This document shows positions 6,822 to 15,772 of a DNA stretch of 35,253 bases, one piece after another. Every line of letters begins with the position of its first letter. Positions within the stretch are counted from its first letter, which is position 1. The notes below the pieces were generated by a model. It saw only the letters and a program-made list of their open reading frames with translations, had not been told where the DNA came from and made no database searches. Source of the DNA: CAYRUP01 sp964578975. Its GTDB lineage: Bacteria; Pseudomonadota; Gammaproteobacteria; DSM-16500. The DNA lies in contig CAZOFA010000015.1 in the NCBI GenBank assembly GCA_964578975.1, positions 1 through 35,253 on the forward strand. Direction: 5' to 3'. Made by a program: the position numbers and the translations under genes.

Positions 6822-8171
6822 CCTCAAAACATCATTTGCAATCGCTTGGAAAATAATAATCAGCAGAAAAATGATCCCCAAACGATAACTCAAGACAAGA
6901 ATCCGTTGCGGAATGGGACGACGCATAATGGCTTCAATGCTTTGAAAGAGAAGATGGCCACCGTCTAAACCAGGAATGGGAAACACATTAATAATGCCAA
7001 TCGAAATACTTAAAAAAGCCAAAAAACTCATAAAAGGAATGAGTCCTTGATTGACCGCAAGTCCTGCACTTTGGAAAATCGAGATGGGCCCGCCTAAACT
7101 TCTGAGCGATGCTTTGCCCACTAATAATTTACCGACCACAATCAAATTTAAATAAATCAGATCATACATGCTTTGCCAAGCATGCGATATTGCGCTCAGT
7201 GGCCCATATTTAATTTGCTGCACCATGTCTGCAGGCCATTCAAAATCTGGTGAGATGCCAATAAATCCATGCTTTTTAAATAACATGTCGCGCTGATAAT
7301 CCGTCGTCAGCGTAATTATCTGTTTTTTTCCATTACGCTTAATGGTGAGTGTCAATTTTTCAGAGGGTTTTTTCTCAATGAGCGTGACAAGATCAATCCA
7401 ATTTTTAATCGGTATGTTATTCAGCGCGATAATTTTATCATGCACTTTTAATTGAGCTTTTGCAGCGGGCGTATCCGGCATGATCTTGCCAATGACTGCA
7501 GGCACATCAGGTTCATAAGGTTCGATGCCCAAACTTTCTAACGGATCAGGCTTTAAATCATTCATATGCCAATCGGTGAGATCTAGCAGATATTTTTCAG
7601 TGAGTGTTTTACCTAATGGTTTTGTTTCAATGGGTAATTGCTCTTGATCACCTGAATGCGCCATCAAGCGCATCGCAACACCCATCCACGTATTCACGCG
7701 CGTATTATCAATACTCACAATCGCTTGTTGCGATTTTAATCCTGCGCGAGAGGCAATTGAATCAGGAAGTACTTTGCCAATCACTGGAATCACACTGGTA
7801 AAACCAATGACGAAGATGAGCCAATATAAAAAAATTGCCAACACAAAATTAGCGAATGGGCCCGCTGCAACGATAATAAATTTTTTATAAAAAGGCTGAG
7901 TGTTAAATGCAAGATGACGTTGGTCGGTGGCGACTGTTTCTTCGTTTTCATCCAACATTTTCACATAACCGCCCAGCGGAATGGCAGCGAAAACATATTC
8001 CGTTCCGGTTTTATCAGTTTTGCGTAATAAAGTTTTACCAAAACCAATGGAAAATCGTAACACTTTCACGCCCAACCAGCGCGCCGCTAAAAAGTGTCCT
8101 AACTCATGGATGCCAATGATTAACAATATCGTCACAATAATACCGATGATTGAAATCAATAGAGATAACAA
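6813..8171 (-). CDS. rseP: Site-2 zinc protease RseP (regulated intramembrane proteolysis)
   Basis: The 452-residue membrane protease matches E. coli RseP in length (450 aa). The active site is in the first transmembrane segment, HELGH at 22-26. The second metal site is FPIPGLDGGHLL near the C-terminus. Two PDZ domains lie between, and GGPISI is a family motif. It cleaves anti-sigma factor RseA to release sigma-E and also clears remnant signal peptides. The start is TTG, directly after the TAA of rlpA. A strong GGAGG lies 5 nt upstream inside rlpA, so coupled translation is likely. rseP normally sits between dxr/cdsA and bamA; placing it at the end of a peptidoglycan operon is unusual. No damage is seen. 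Confidence 0.95.
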   Translation of the reverse strand: MLSLLISIIGIIVTILLIIGIHELGHFLAARWLGVKVLRFSIGFGKTLLRKTDKTGTEYVFAAIPLGGYVKMLDENEETVATDQRHLAFNTQPFYKKFIIVAAGPFANFVLAIFLYWLIFVIGFTSVIPVIGKVLPDSIASRAGLKSQQAIVSIDNTRVNTWMGVAMRLMAHSGDQEQLPIETKPLGKTLTEKYLLDLTDWHMNDLKPDPLESLGIEPYEPDVPAVIGKIMPDTPAAKAQLKVHDKIIALNNIPIKNWIDLVTLIEKKPSEKLTLTIKRNGKKQIITLTTDYQRDMLFKKHGFIGISPDFEWPADMVQQIKYGPLSAISHAWQSMYDLIYLNLIVVGKLLVGKASLRSLGGPISIFQSAGLAVNQGLIPFMSFLAFLSISIGIINVFPIPGLDGGHLLFQSIEAIMRRPIPQRILVLSYRLGIIFLLIIIFQAIANDVLRLQ

Positions 8172-9056
8172 TTATGCCTCCAGTGTTTGTCGAGTATTCA
8201 ATCCAACCGATTTCAATTTTTGTGTAATATGTCGTGCAGTGGCGACATCTTTGATGGGTCCAATTTGCACGCGATATAAGTGTTTTTTCGCTAAATGGGT
8301 AATTCTCACGGGTGATGTCACGATACCACTCATGCGTTTTCTCATGTGTTCAGCGAGCACACGACTTTTATACGCGCCCACTTGCAGATAAATTCCTGAG
8401 GAATGCGCATGTGCATGTGCATGTTTATTACTGGCGAAATGTTTAACTGAATGTTTGGGTAAGATGACACTGTTGTTCGCTAAATAAAAATTATTGGTAT
8501 GCGTCACATGATCAAATGTATTTTTATCAAAATGCATCGGATCAATTGCTTTCACATCGACAAACGTCGTGCCATGCCCCAGCATTCCCAATTTTTTTGC
8601 TGCAACGTAAGATAAATCAATCAAACGATTTCCTTCAAACGGTCCGCGATCATTCACTCTCACAATGACTTTTCTGCCATTACGCAAATTGGTCACTTGC
8701 ACATAGGTGGGTAAGGGTAATGTTTTATGTGCTGCGGTCATCGACAACATGTTATAACGTTCGCCATTCGATGTGCGTTGCGCATGAAATTTTTTGCCAT
8801 ACCAGGAGGCAATGCCTTGTTCTTCATAATCTTGACTCGAGGGTAAAACATGATAAGTCTTACCAAACACACGATAAGATTTTAGGTTGCCATATTTACT
8901 ATGGGGTTCGGCTTTAGGTACTGCATCAGCTACTTTGCTTTCATCGACAAAAAAAGAAGGTGGCCCATCTTTTTTTGTTGTAGAACACGCTGCGAGCATT
9001 AATATCACTGCAGTTAAAATTAAATTTAGGCCATTCCTTAGCTTATTTTTAAACAT
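8172..9056 (-). CDS. rlpA: Septal ring lipoprotein / lytic transglycosylase RlpA
   Basis: The 294-residue lipoprotein has a lipobox LAAC with Cys24. A double-psi beta-barrel (~80-165) contains GIASWYGKKFHAQRTSNGE and the catalytic-type VNDRGPF. A C-terminal SPOR domain (~220-292: YLQVGAYKSR...YRVQIGPI) targets denuded septal glycan. RlpA enzymes cleave glycan strands lacking stem peptides. A short His/Ala run (HAHAHAH) in the linker before SPOR is coded by a 6-bp tandem repeat. The gene overlaps mltB by 8 nt and abuts rseP. Confidence 0.94.
   Translation of the reverse strand: MFKNKLRNGLNLILTAVILMLAACSTTKKDGPPSFFVDESKVADAVPKAEPHSKYGNLKSYRVFGKTYHVLPSSQDYEEQGIASWYGKKFHAQRTSNGERYNMLSMTAAHKTLPLPTYVQVTNLRNGRKVIVRVNDRGPFEGNRLIDLSYVAAKKLGMLGHGTTFVDVKAIDPMHFDKNTFDHVTHTNNFYLANNSVILPKHSVKHFASNKHAHAHAHSSGIYLQVGAYKSRVLAEHMRKRMSGIVTSPVRITHLAKKHLYRVQIGPIKDVATARHITQKLKSVGLNTRQTLEA
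8407..8424. repeat. Hexanucleotide tandem repeat (GCATGT x3) in rlpA
   Basis: Three perfect GCATGT units encode the His-Ala run in the RlpA linker. Because units are 6 bp, copy-number change would alter linker length without shifting frame. Confidence 0.7.
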
Positions 9057-9945
9057 TATCCGTTTTTCCCCTTAGCATTGAAATATAATAGCTCAGTTGA
9101 TAAACCGCCATGGCGTACATATTACTCGAATTGTAACGTTTGATTACATCAAAGTTATGATAGCCGAGCCAGTATTCTTTACCAAAATAGCCTTGCAATT
9201 CAATCATTTTTGTTAAGGGATAACTGCCTCGAAGCGTTTTCATCGCAACCGGTTGATTCGCTTGCCAACCATGTTTTTGATAATAGTTCGCAATACTTCC
9301 AATCACATCGACTTCATTATGCGATAAATCAATTTGTGCATTATTATCAAAACTAATCGCATAGTTTCGATAACTGCTGGGCATGAATTGCGGTTGGCCG
9401 ATGGCTCCTGCGTAAGAACCCATGACTTTGCGTGGGTCTAAATGCTGCTCACGGGTTAACAATAAAAATTGTTCTAACTCGTTGCGGAAAAATGGAGCGC
9501 GCGGCGAATCGCTGAACGCTAAATTGGAGATAGCATCGATCACACGATAATTACCAGTGTTTCTGCCATATTTTGTTTCAATACCAATGGTCGCCACAAT
9601 AATACTGGCTGGAACGCCATATTTTTTTTCAGCGCGTTCAAGGGCGTCATGATATTGATGCCAAAATTTTACGCCTTGACGGATACGCCACTCAGTCACA
9701 AATAACATTTGATAGGTGTACCACGGTTTTTGTTCTAAAGGCGCTTTAATACTGCGGATGACAGAAGGTTTGACTTTCACTGTGCTGAATAATTTGACGA
9801 GATCAGGGCGATTAAAATGATGTCGATGCACCATTTGCGCAATAAATTTTCTGACATCAGGCCGCTCAACAAAAGCATCATTCGCAAATAGATTATGCGA
9901 CCAACTTACACATACAAAAAATAACACCAACCAATTTAAGCGCAT
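9049..9945 (-). CDS. mltB: Lytic murein transglycosylase B
   Basis: The 298-residue family-3 lytic transglycosylase (SLT_2) has its catalytic Glu123 in GIETKYGRNTG and the conserved AGAIGQPQFMPSSYR block. It cuts glycan strands to form 1,6-anhydro-muropeptides. The N-terminus MRLNWLVLFFVCVSWSHNLFA is a Sec signal without a lipobox Cys. It would therefore be soluble in the periplasm, whereas E. coli MltB is a lipoprotein of about 360 aa. It lies 10 nt after rodA and overlaps rlpA by 8 nt, part of the tight elongation operon. Confidence 0.94.
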   Translation of the reverse strand: MRLNWLVLFFVCVSWSHNLFANDAFVERPDVRKFIAQMVHRHHFNRPDLVKLFSTVKVKPSVIRSIKAPLEQKPWYTYQMLFVTEWRIRQGVKFWHQYHDALERAEKKYGVPASIIVATIGIETKYGRNTGNYRVIDAISNLAFSDSPRAPFFRNELEQFLLLTREQHLDPRKVMGSYAGAIGQPQFMPSSYRNYAISFDNNAQIDLSHNEVDVIGSIANYYQKHGWQANQPVAMKTLRGSYPLTKMIELQGYFGKEYWLGYHNFDVIKRYNSSNMYAMAVYQLSYYISMLRGKTDNV

Positions 9946-9955
9946 GCTTTATCCA

Positions 9956-11098
9956 TTACGTCGTCAATAATTTTCTGTGTGTTTGAATAGACATTAGGAT
10001 ACCGAAACTTGCCATCAACGTCACCATCGAAGAACCACCATAGCTCACCAGAGGCAATGGGATACCCATGACCGGTAGTATACCTGTTACCATGCTCATA
10101 TTAATAAAAAAAGAAACAAAAAATGTGAGCGTTAAACTTCCCGCCAATAAACGCGAAAAAGTATCTTGTGCTCTAATTGTGATATAGAGACCACGCAAAA
10201 CAATTGCCATGAAAACAATAATTAAGATGAGACATCCCATGAAGCCAAACTCTTCGCCGCAGACCGCTAAAATAAAATCCGTGGCATGCTCAGGCAAAAA
10301 ATGCAAATGTGATTGAGTGCCATTTAACCAACCTTTGCCGAACCAACCGCCTGACCCAATGGCAATTTTAGATTGAATGATGTGATAACCGGCACCGAGT
10401 GGGTCACGTTCAGGATTAAAAAAAGTAATCACCCGTTGACGTTGGTAATCACGTAGAACATACCAAATCATCGGCGCCATCAATCCGCATAATGCAATGA
10501 GTCCGCCAATCAAATACCAACTAATGCCTGCCAGTAACAAAACACTTCCACCCGCAATCACGAGCAAAATCGCGGTACTGAGATCCGGTTGTTTCGCGGT
10601 TAACATGACCGGAAGCAAAATAATGACGGCAGAAAAAAGAATAGTGTGAAAGCGTAATGGCAAATGAATGCGATGATAATGCCAAGCTAAAAACATTGGA
10701 ATTGCAAGCTTCATCATTTCAGAGGGTTGAAAACGCAGAATACCAAAGTTGAGCCAACGTCCCGCACCTTTGCCAACATGTCCCATAATCAACACCGCAA
10801 ACAGTAACACAATGCCAATCACATAAATTAATAAGGCCCAACGCTGATAAGTGGTCGGCGGAATTTGCGCGAAAATAAACATCACACCTAAAGCAAGACT
10901 AATGCGCATGACTTGTTGTTCAACCATCTCGAGATTTTGACTGCTTGAACTATAAAGAATGACCAGCCCCATCGCGATCAATAACAAAATACCGAGTAAC
11001 AAAGGAACATCAATGTGAAGATATTGCCAAAACGAACGATAGCTCGCAGCACTTTCTGGGCTCGCCCATTTATTTTTCATGAAATTAGTGAACGGCAT
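9956..11098 (-). CDS. rodA: SEDS peptidoglycan glycosyltransferase RodA
   Basis: The 380-residue polytopic SEDS protein has about ten transmembrane segments. Recognisable parts are GAGRWLNFG, RFQPSEMMKL, AKQPDLSTA (with the catalytic-type Asp) and LPEHATDFI with GEEFGF. It polymerises lipid II for side-wall growth with PBP2. The ATG overlaps the end of mrdA by 14 nt and has AAGGA 9 nt upstream in mrdA. Such coupling is normal for this enzyme pair. Length is typical. Confidence 0.96.
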   Translation of the reverse strand: MPFTNFMKNKWASPESAASYRSFWQYLHIDVPLLLGILLLIAMGLVILYSSSSQNLEMVEQQVMRISLALGVMFIFAQIPPTTYQRWALLIYVIGIVLLFAVLIMGHVGKGAGRWLNFGILRFQPSEMMKLAIPMFLAWHYHRIHLPLRFHTILFSAVIILLPVMLTAKQPDLSTAILLVIAGGSVLLLAGISWYLIGGLIALCGLMAPMIWYVLRDYQRQRVITFFNPERDPLGAGYHIIQSKIAIGSGGWFGKGWLNGTQSHLHFLPEHATDFILAVCGEEFGFMGCLILIIVFMAIVLRGLYITIRAQDTFSRLLAGSLTLTFFVSFFINMSMVTGILPVMGIPLPLVSYGGSSMVTLMASFGILMSIQTHRKLLTT

Positions 11099-12995
11099 TC
11101 GGTTTTCCTTGATTTTTATTGATGCTAACAGGCTTCAATGGAATTTGTATGGGCGGTGGGCCAATCAAATAATAATCTAAAATTTGTCGTGCCACCATGC
11201 TGGCGGTTGCATCGTTTTCTACAATCACGGCAAGTGCAATTTGTGGTTTTTCGACAGGCGCAAATGCAATAAAAAGTGAGTGATCGCGCAGTTTTTCTGG
11301 TAATTTGCTTTGATCGATATGATCTTCATTCATGTTGTAATGTTTAATGGAATAGACTTGCGCAGTACCTGTTTTAGCCGCCACCGTATAAGGACCCAAT
11401 TTACCAAAATGATAACCCGTGCCACCGGGTGCGGTGATCACACCTTGCATCGCATTAATCACAACTTTCCAATCCTCTGCATCACTCAATTTGACAGGAT
11501 CAGCCAACGTTGGCGGTTGAAGCTCTGGTTTTTCTCCTGGTGTTTGTTCGGCGAGCAATAGGTGTGGAGTGTAACGCACGCCATGTGTGCTAATCGTTGC
11601 AACAGCGGATGCTAACTGCAACGGTGTGGCTTGCATGAAGCCTTGGCCAATCACAGAATTGAGTGTGTCACCTTCATACCAAGGTACGCCTTTGACTCTG
11701 CGTTTCCACTCAGGTGACGAAACCTGGCCTGATAATTCTTCCTCCATATCAATTCCGGTCAGTTCACCAAAACCAAATTGCTTTAAAATATGCTCGATGC
11801 GTTGGATACCCATTTTACGTGCAAGATCATAAAAATACGTGTCGCATGAATACATAATGGCATGGGAAATATTTACGTAACCATGTCCGCCGCGTTTCCA
11901 ATCGTGGAAGACATGACTATTCTCATTCAATTTATACCATCCTGGATCAAAGATCGTGTAATTAGGCGTTGCAACACCTGAGTCAAGCCCTTCGAGTGCA
12001 ATAAAAGGTTTGATGGTTGATCCGATGGGGTAGAGTCCACGCAAGGCACGATTATACAGTGGATGCTGCGATGACTGTTGCAAGGCCTGATAATCCTGAT
12101 TATTAATTCCTTCCACAAACAAATTGGGATCATAGGTCGGTTCACTGACCAGCGCTAAAATCTGGCCGGTACTCGGTTGAATGGCAACCACCGCACCGCG
12201 ATGACCTGACAGCGCTTGTTCGACCGCGGATTGTAATTTCGTATCAATACTGAGATAGATATTTCTCCCTGGTTTCGGTTTAATTTGATTTAATACCCGA
12301 ACCGTTTGACCGCTCGCATCGTTTTCTGCTTGTTCATAGCCGACGGTGCCATGCAATTCATCTTCGTAAGATTTTTCAATACCAAGCTTGCCAATATAAT
12401 TCGTGGCGCTGTAATTGGTGGGATCGATATCTTTTAATTCATCGATATTAATACGACCCACATAACCCAATACATGACTTAAACTATTCGTAAACGGATA
12501 ATGGCGTAATAAACGCGCCTTGACTAATACACCGGTAAAACGATATTGATGTTCGGAAAATCGCGCCACTTCTTCTTCCGTTAAACGTAATTTTAAGGTG
12601 ATTTCATCAAATCGTCTGCGTTGTTTTAATTGTTTTTGGAATTGCACAATGTCGTTATCGGTGAGCGAAATAATTTTTGCAATTTCGGATAAGACTTTTG
12701 GCATGTTAGTAATTTTGTCTGGAATAATATCTAAGCTGAATACCGGAATATTTTCCGCAAGCAATACCCCGTTACGGTCATAAATCAATCCACGCGTCGG
12801 CTCGATCGGCACCAAATCCAACCAATTTTTTTGCGATAAAGTGGTGAAGTGATCGTGATTGATTATTTGCAAATAAGCAAAACGCGCAATTAATAAAATA
12901 ATTAAACTAATCATGATCACGAGCATAGCGATGCATCGTCGGCTAATCAGCTGAATTTCTTGAACGTGATCTTTAATGGCTATACGTTTGCGCAT
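11085..12995 (-). CDS. mrdA: Penicillin-binding protein 2 (transpeptidase)
   Basis: The product has 636 residues from the ATG at 12995; an in-frame TTG two codons earlier is an alternative start. A single N-terminal membrane anchor (~20-45) is followed by the PBP dimerisation domain (from PTRGLIYDRNG) and the transpeptidase domain. Active-site motifs are all present: nucleophile Ser326 in GSTIKPF, SCD at 383-385 in the SxN/SxD position, and KTG at 541-543 (AAKTGTAQ). It crosslinks new side-wall peptidoglycan with RodA. It begins 17 nt after the upstream PagL-like gene. Confidence 0.96.
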   Translation of the reverse strand: MRKRIAIKDHVQEIQLISRRCIAMLVIMISLIILLIARFAYLQIINHDHFTTLSQKNWLDLVPIEPTRGLIYDRNGVLLAENIPVFSLDIIPDKITNMPKVLSEIAKIISLTDNDIVQFQKQLKQRRRFDEITLKLRLTEEEVARFSEHQYRFTGVLVKARLLRHYPFTNSLSHVLGYVGRINIDELKDIDPTNYSATNYIGKLGIEKSYEDELHGTVGYEQAENDASGQTVRVLNQIKPKPGRNIYLSIDTKLQSAVEQALSGHRGAVVAIQPSTGQILALVSEPTYDPNLFVEGINNQDYQALQQSSQHPLYNRALRGLYPIGSTIKPFIALEGLDSGVATPNYTIFDPGWYKLNENSHVFHDWKRGGHGYVNISHAIMYSCDTYFYDLARKMGIQRIEHILKQFGFGELTGIDMEEELSGQVSSPEWKRRVKGVPWYEGDTLNSVIGQGFMQATPLQLASAVATISTHGVRYTPHLLLAEQTPGEKPELQPPTLADPVKLSDAEDWKVVINAMQGVITAPGGTGYHFGKLGPYTVAAKTGTAQVYSIKHYNMNEDHIDQSKLPEKLRDHSLFIAFAPVEKPQIALAVIVENDATASMVARQILDYYLIGPPPIQIPLKPVSINKNQGKPNAVH

Positions 12996-13012
12996 ACTCA
13001 AGTCTATCTCGA

Positions 13013-13555
13013 TTAAAAGCCATAATCCACCGTCACCATGATTGGAATAGTAATTCCAGCATTACTGCTACCCAACGAACCATTGGAATAATGTAAAGCA
13101 TTTATTATGACTGAAATTTGCTGTCTTTTTCCAAAGCTAACACCAAAGCCAAGTTGATCCTGAAAAGCAAAATGCATGCCAAGATTGCGATCATCCAGTC
13201 GAGTGCGCGTCATGTAAGCCAATCCAATTCCTATATTAAAAAAAGGGGATAAATGTGAATTTTGCTGGAAATAATAACGTAAGATGGGCGAAATAGAAAA
13301 AATATTTAAACTATGATAATAGTCTGTGCTGGTCACCCAAAAGTGTCCTGCGGATGCATTCAGGTAAAGTCGAGTTTTTCCCCAAACGAATGAACGAGGT
13401 TGATACCAGGTTGATAGTTGATACGCATGCAAATATTCCGGATCTTTGCTCATCGCTGGAATCGATAATGATACGCCAATATGCGGGGTATCAGGAAATC
13501 CATTCGAAAAAAGAAAAAACAAACCACAACCAATCATCCAAGATCGAATATGCAC
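13013..13555 (-). CDS. PagL-like lipid A deacylase (acyloxyacyl hydrolase family)
   Basis: From the GTG at 13555 the product has 180 residues. This start has AAGGA 8 nt upstream and leaves a normal signal peptide. A GTG 27 nt earlier is possible but has no such site. The product looks like a small outer-membrane beta-barrel with alternating hydrophobic strands, ending in VTVDYGF. HYSN at 155-158 followed by SSNAGI matches the PagL active-site segment, whose His and Ser act in removing the 3-O acyl chain of lipid A. From memory of Pseudomonas PagL, the third catalytic residue (Glu) would align with Thr169, so activity is uncertain. It lies between hemH (118 nt) and mrdA (17 nt), on the same strand as the cell-wall operon. 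Confidence 0.68.
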   Translation of the reverse strand: MHIRSWMIGCGLFFLFSNGFPDTPHIGVSLSIPAMSKDPEYLHAYQLSTWYQPRSFVWGKTRLYLNASAGHFWVTSTDYYHSLNIFSISPILRYYFQQNSHLSPFFNIGIGLAYMTRTRLDDRNLGMHFAFQDQLGFGVSFGKRQQISVIINALHYSNGSLGSSNAGITIPIMVTVDYGF

Positions 13556-13638
13556 TCCGGCAATCCTTTTTCCTTTGTACACGACAAATTCTTTGAAAAA
13601 ATCACATTGTAACTTATCAGAAATACTGCAAATTGAAA

Positions 13639-13662
13639 GAGTTAAAATAATTATTTTTACTC
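13639..13662. terminator. AT-rich inverted repeat after hemH, possible weak terminator
   Basis: GAGTTAAAATAA (13639-13650) and TTATTTTTACTC (13651-13662) are complementary with one mismatch, 11 nt beyond the hemH stop. Read on the minus strand it is followed by TTTC. The stem is AT-rich and has no loop spacer, so termination would be weak. Confidence 0.3.
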
Positions 13663-13673
13663 GCTCTCAATTT

Positions 13674-14630
13674 TTACCAATGAGAGAGATGGTTTTGGAT
13701 AATTTTTGCTAGGGCTTCGATGTGATCGGGACTATTATTCAACGCAGGGATATACTGAAATATTTCTCCACCTTGTTGTTCAAATTGTGCTTTCCCACGA
13801 ATGGCTATTTCTTCTAATGTCTCTAAACAATCAACCGCAAAACCAGGGCAAATCACGTGAAGTTTTTTAATATTTTTTTGTGGGAGTGCTTTTAATACAT
13901 GATCAGTATAGGGGCTCAGCCATTTTGCACGACCTAATCTGGATTGAAATGCAATTGAGTATTGCTCTGAGGTTAAATTCAATTCGTGCGCAATGCGTTG
14001 CACGGTTGTATGACAACGCGTTTGATATGGATCACCGTGTTTCACATTCCGTTCTGGAATGCCATGAAATGAAAAAAGTAAATGATCGCGATCACATGAC
14101 GCACGAATCGATTGGCAAAGCGCTTGGATATAAAATTCATTATCCGCATAATCTTGAATCATGCGGATTTCAGGAATGACTCGCCAGTGTTTCAGGGTCC
14201 GCGCAATTTTATCAAACGCAGATGCGGTGGTGGTAGCGGAATATTGGGGATATAACGGAAAAATTAAAATTTTGTTGATATTTTTTTTACGTAATTCATC
14301 CAACGCATGTTGCAAGCTGGGTTGTCCATAATGCATACCAAGTGCAACTGGAATTTGAATTTTATCTTCCAGCGCTTGTGCAAGTTTGCGCGAATAACAT
14401 AATAGAGGAGAGCCTTCAGTCGTCCAAATTTTTTGATAAAGTTTTGCAGAGTGTTTGGGACGTGTTCGTAAAATATATCCGTGTAAAATCGGCCACCAAA
14501 GAACACGTGGAATTTCAACGACGCGACGATCCGATAAAAACTCGCTCAGATAATGTTTAACGGCATGGGGTGTCGGGTGAGCAGGCGTGCCAATATTGCA
14601 TAACAGAATACCGATATTACTTTTTGTCAT
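13674..14630 (-). CDS. hemH: Ferrochelatase
   Basis: The 318-residue enzyme inserts Fe2+ into protoporphyrin IX, the last step of haem synthesis. The catalytic His189 is in FSFHGIP and the acidic metal-side residue Glu270 is in the VDCLETLEE motif. The N-terminal NIGTPAHP and TEGSPLL blocks are also typical. No [2Fe-2S] C-terminal extension is present. The ATG overlaps the end of htpX by 14 nt, so hemH is probably translated from the htpX message. Confidence 0.95.
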   Translation of the reverse strand: MTKSNIGILLCNIGTPAHPTPHAVKHYLSEFLSDRRVVEIPRVLWWPILHGYILRTRPKHSAKLYQKIWTTEGSPLLCYSRKLAQALEDKIQIPVALGMHYGQPSLQHALDELRKKNINKILIFPLYPQYSATTTASAFDKIARTLKHWRVIPEIRMIQDYADNEFYIQALCQSIRASCDRDHLLFSFHGIPERNVKHGDPYQTRCHTTVQRIAHELNLTSEQYSIAFQSRLGRAKWLSPYTDHVLKALPQKNIKKLHVICPGFAVDCLETLEEIAIRGKAQFEQQGGEIFQYIPALNNSPDHIEALAKIIQNHLSHW

Positions 14631-15666
14631 ACTTAAAACCTAACGCCGCCAATCGATCTTTGATATTGGGATGCGTTGAAAACATATCTGTCAGAGAACC
14701 GGTGCTTTCAATTCCGGCTTGAATGGGATCAAAAATGTAAGCTTCGCGACGTACATTTTCGTGCGGCGTTTTTTTGTATTCAGCGTTATACACTTCCGCG
14801 TTGTCTTGATGGTCATTATTAATTTTCAATAATGCGGACGCGAGCGGTTGATTGTCGCGCACGAGTTGAACCGAGCCTGCATCCGCCATGTATTCACGTG
14901 TGCGGCTGAGATACAGCAGCAATAATATATTAATCACTGGAATTAAATAACGTAAAATAATGATAATGATCATCAACGCATTTCCTGATTTGCTATCGGA
15001 ATCGCGCCGACGCGAAAAAATCACATTATAAAAAAACATATCTAACACCATGACCGTGAGATTCGCTAATACCGAGGCCATGAGTGTTAACTTGATATCG
15101 AGATGACGAATATGACTAAGTTCATGCGCCATCACAGCTTGTAATTCACTGCGATTTAATTTTTGCATCAATCCGCGTGTAATGGCGACCATGGCTGATT
15201 TTTCACTGTAACCACTGGCAAATGCATTCATATAATCGGCGTCAATCAAATAGACACGCGGCATATAGCGCAAGCCTGCGGCGATTTTCATTTCTTCGAT
15301 GACGTTATACAGTTGTTGCTCTTGCGTGTTGGTTGCGGTGGTTGGTGTGATTTCTCGATATTCGGTGCCTAACAACATGAGTTTGTCATGCAAGAAAAAA
15401 GTCACTAATAATGAAATGACAGCAACGGCAATCATGATCAGCGTGACGAGAGGAAATATTTTCAAAGAAATGAGTGCTTGAAAAATTTGTGAAAGGCTTA
15501 CTTGCGGAAATTTTTCCGCATAAATAAACATATCAACCAGTAACCCAATGCCCGCATAAATCAAAAGAAATAAGCCCATGACAAAATAGGTGCGGCGATT
15601 GTTGATGCGAATGGTTTTACGCCAATCGGAGTTGGTTTGAGTTAATTGATCGAGTGGTTGAGGCAT
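14617..15666 (-). CDS. htpX: M48 zinc metalloprotease HtpX-like
   Basis: From the ATG at 15666 the protein has 349 residues. Two membrane segments (~28-45 and ~70-92) precede the catalytic domain with HELSH at 181-185. A second hydrophobic pair follows (~197-212, ~230-253), then the third zinc ligand Glu258 in TREYMADAG. HtpX degrades misfolded inner-membrane proteins. The open frame extends 17 codons further upstream, but that part (MDSRLRGND) is only the translation of the palindromic repeat, so the internal ATG (MPQPLDQL) is preferred. It lies downstream of lemA, as in many bacteria. Confidence 0.93.
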   Translation of the reverse strand: MPQPLDQLTQTNSDWRKTIRINNRRTYFVMGLFLLIYAGIGLLVDMFIYAEKFPQVSLSQIFQALISLKIFPLVTLIMIAVAVISLLVTFFLHDKLMLLGTEYREITPTTATNTQEQQLYNVIEEMKIAAGLRYMPRVYLIDADYMNAFASGYSEKSAMVAITRGLMQKLNRSELQAVMAHELSHIRHLDIKLTLMASVLANLTVMVLDMFFYNVIFSRRRDSDSKSGNALMIIIIILRYLIPVINILLLLYLSRTREYMADAGSVQLVRDNQPLASALLKINNDHQDNAEVYNAEYKKTPHENVRREAYIFDPIQAGIESTGSLTDMFSTHPNIKDRLAALGFKYDKK

Positions 15667-15685
15667 ATGTTTCTCGCTACTTCTT

Positions 15686-15754
15686 ATCGTGTCATTCCCG
15701 CGCAGGCGGGAATCCATTCAGAATAGTTTCCCGCCTGCGCGGGAATGACACGAT
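15686..15754. repeat. Perfect 27-bp inverted repeat between lemA and htpX
   Basis: Left arm 15686-15712 (starting ATCGTGTCATTCCCGCGC) and right arm 15728-15754 are exact reverse complements, separated by 15 nt. Each arm contains CCCGC-GCAG-GCGGG. It is of the widespread GTCATTCCCGCGCAGGCGGGAATCC type. In RNA it would form a very stable hairpin between lemA and htpX. This could attenuate or stabilise the message; no T-run follows. Confidence 0.9.
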
Positions 15755-15772
15755 GTTTGCGGATTGTTGTCT

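Noticed and set aside
7981..8391. 136-codon plus-strand open frame across the rseP/rlpA junction
   Set aside because: It lies antisense to two well-conserved genes and its translation resembles no protein.
15667..15717. HtpX start 17 codons upstream (MDSRLRGND...)
   Set aside because: These codons are the translation of the palindromic repeat and have no family counterpart; the ATG at 15666 starts a normal HtpX.
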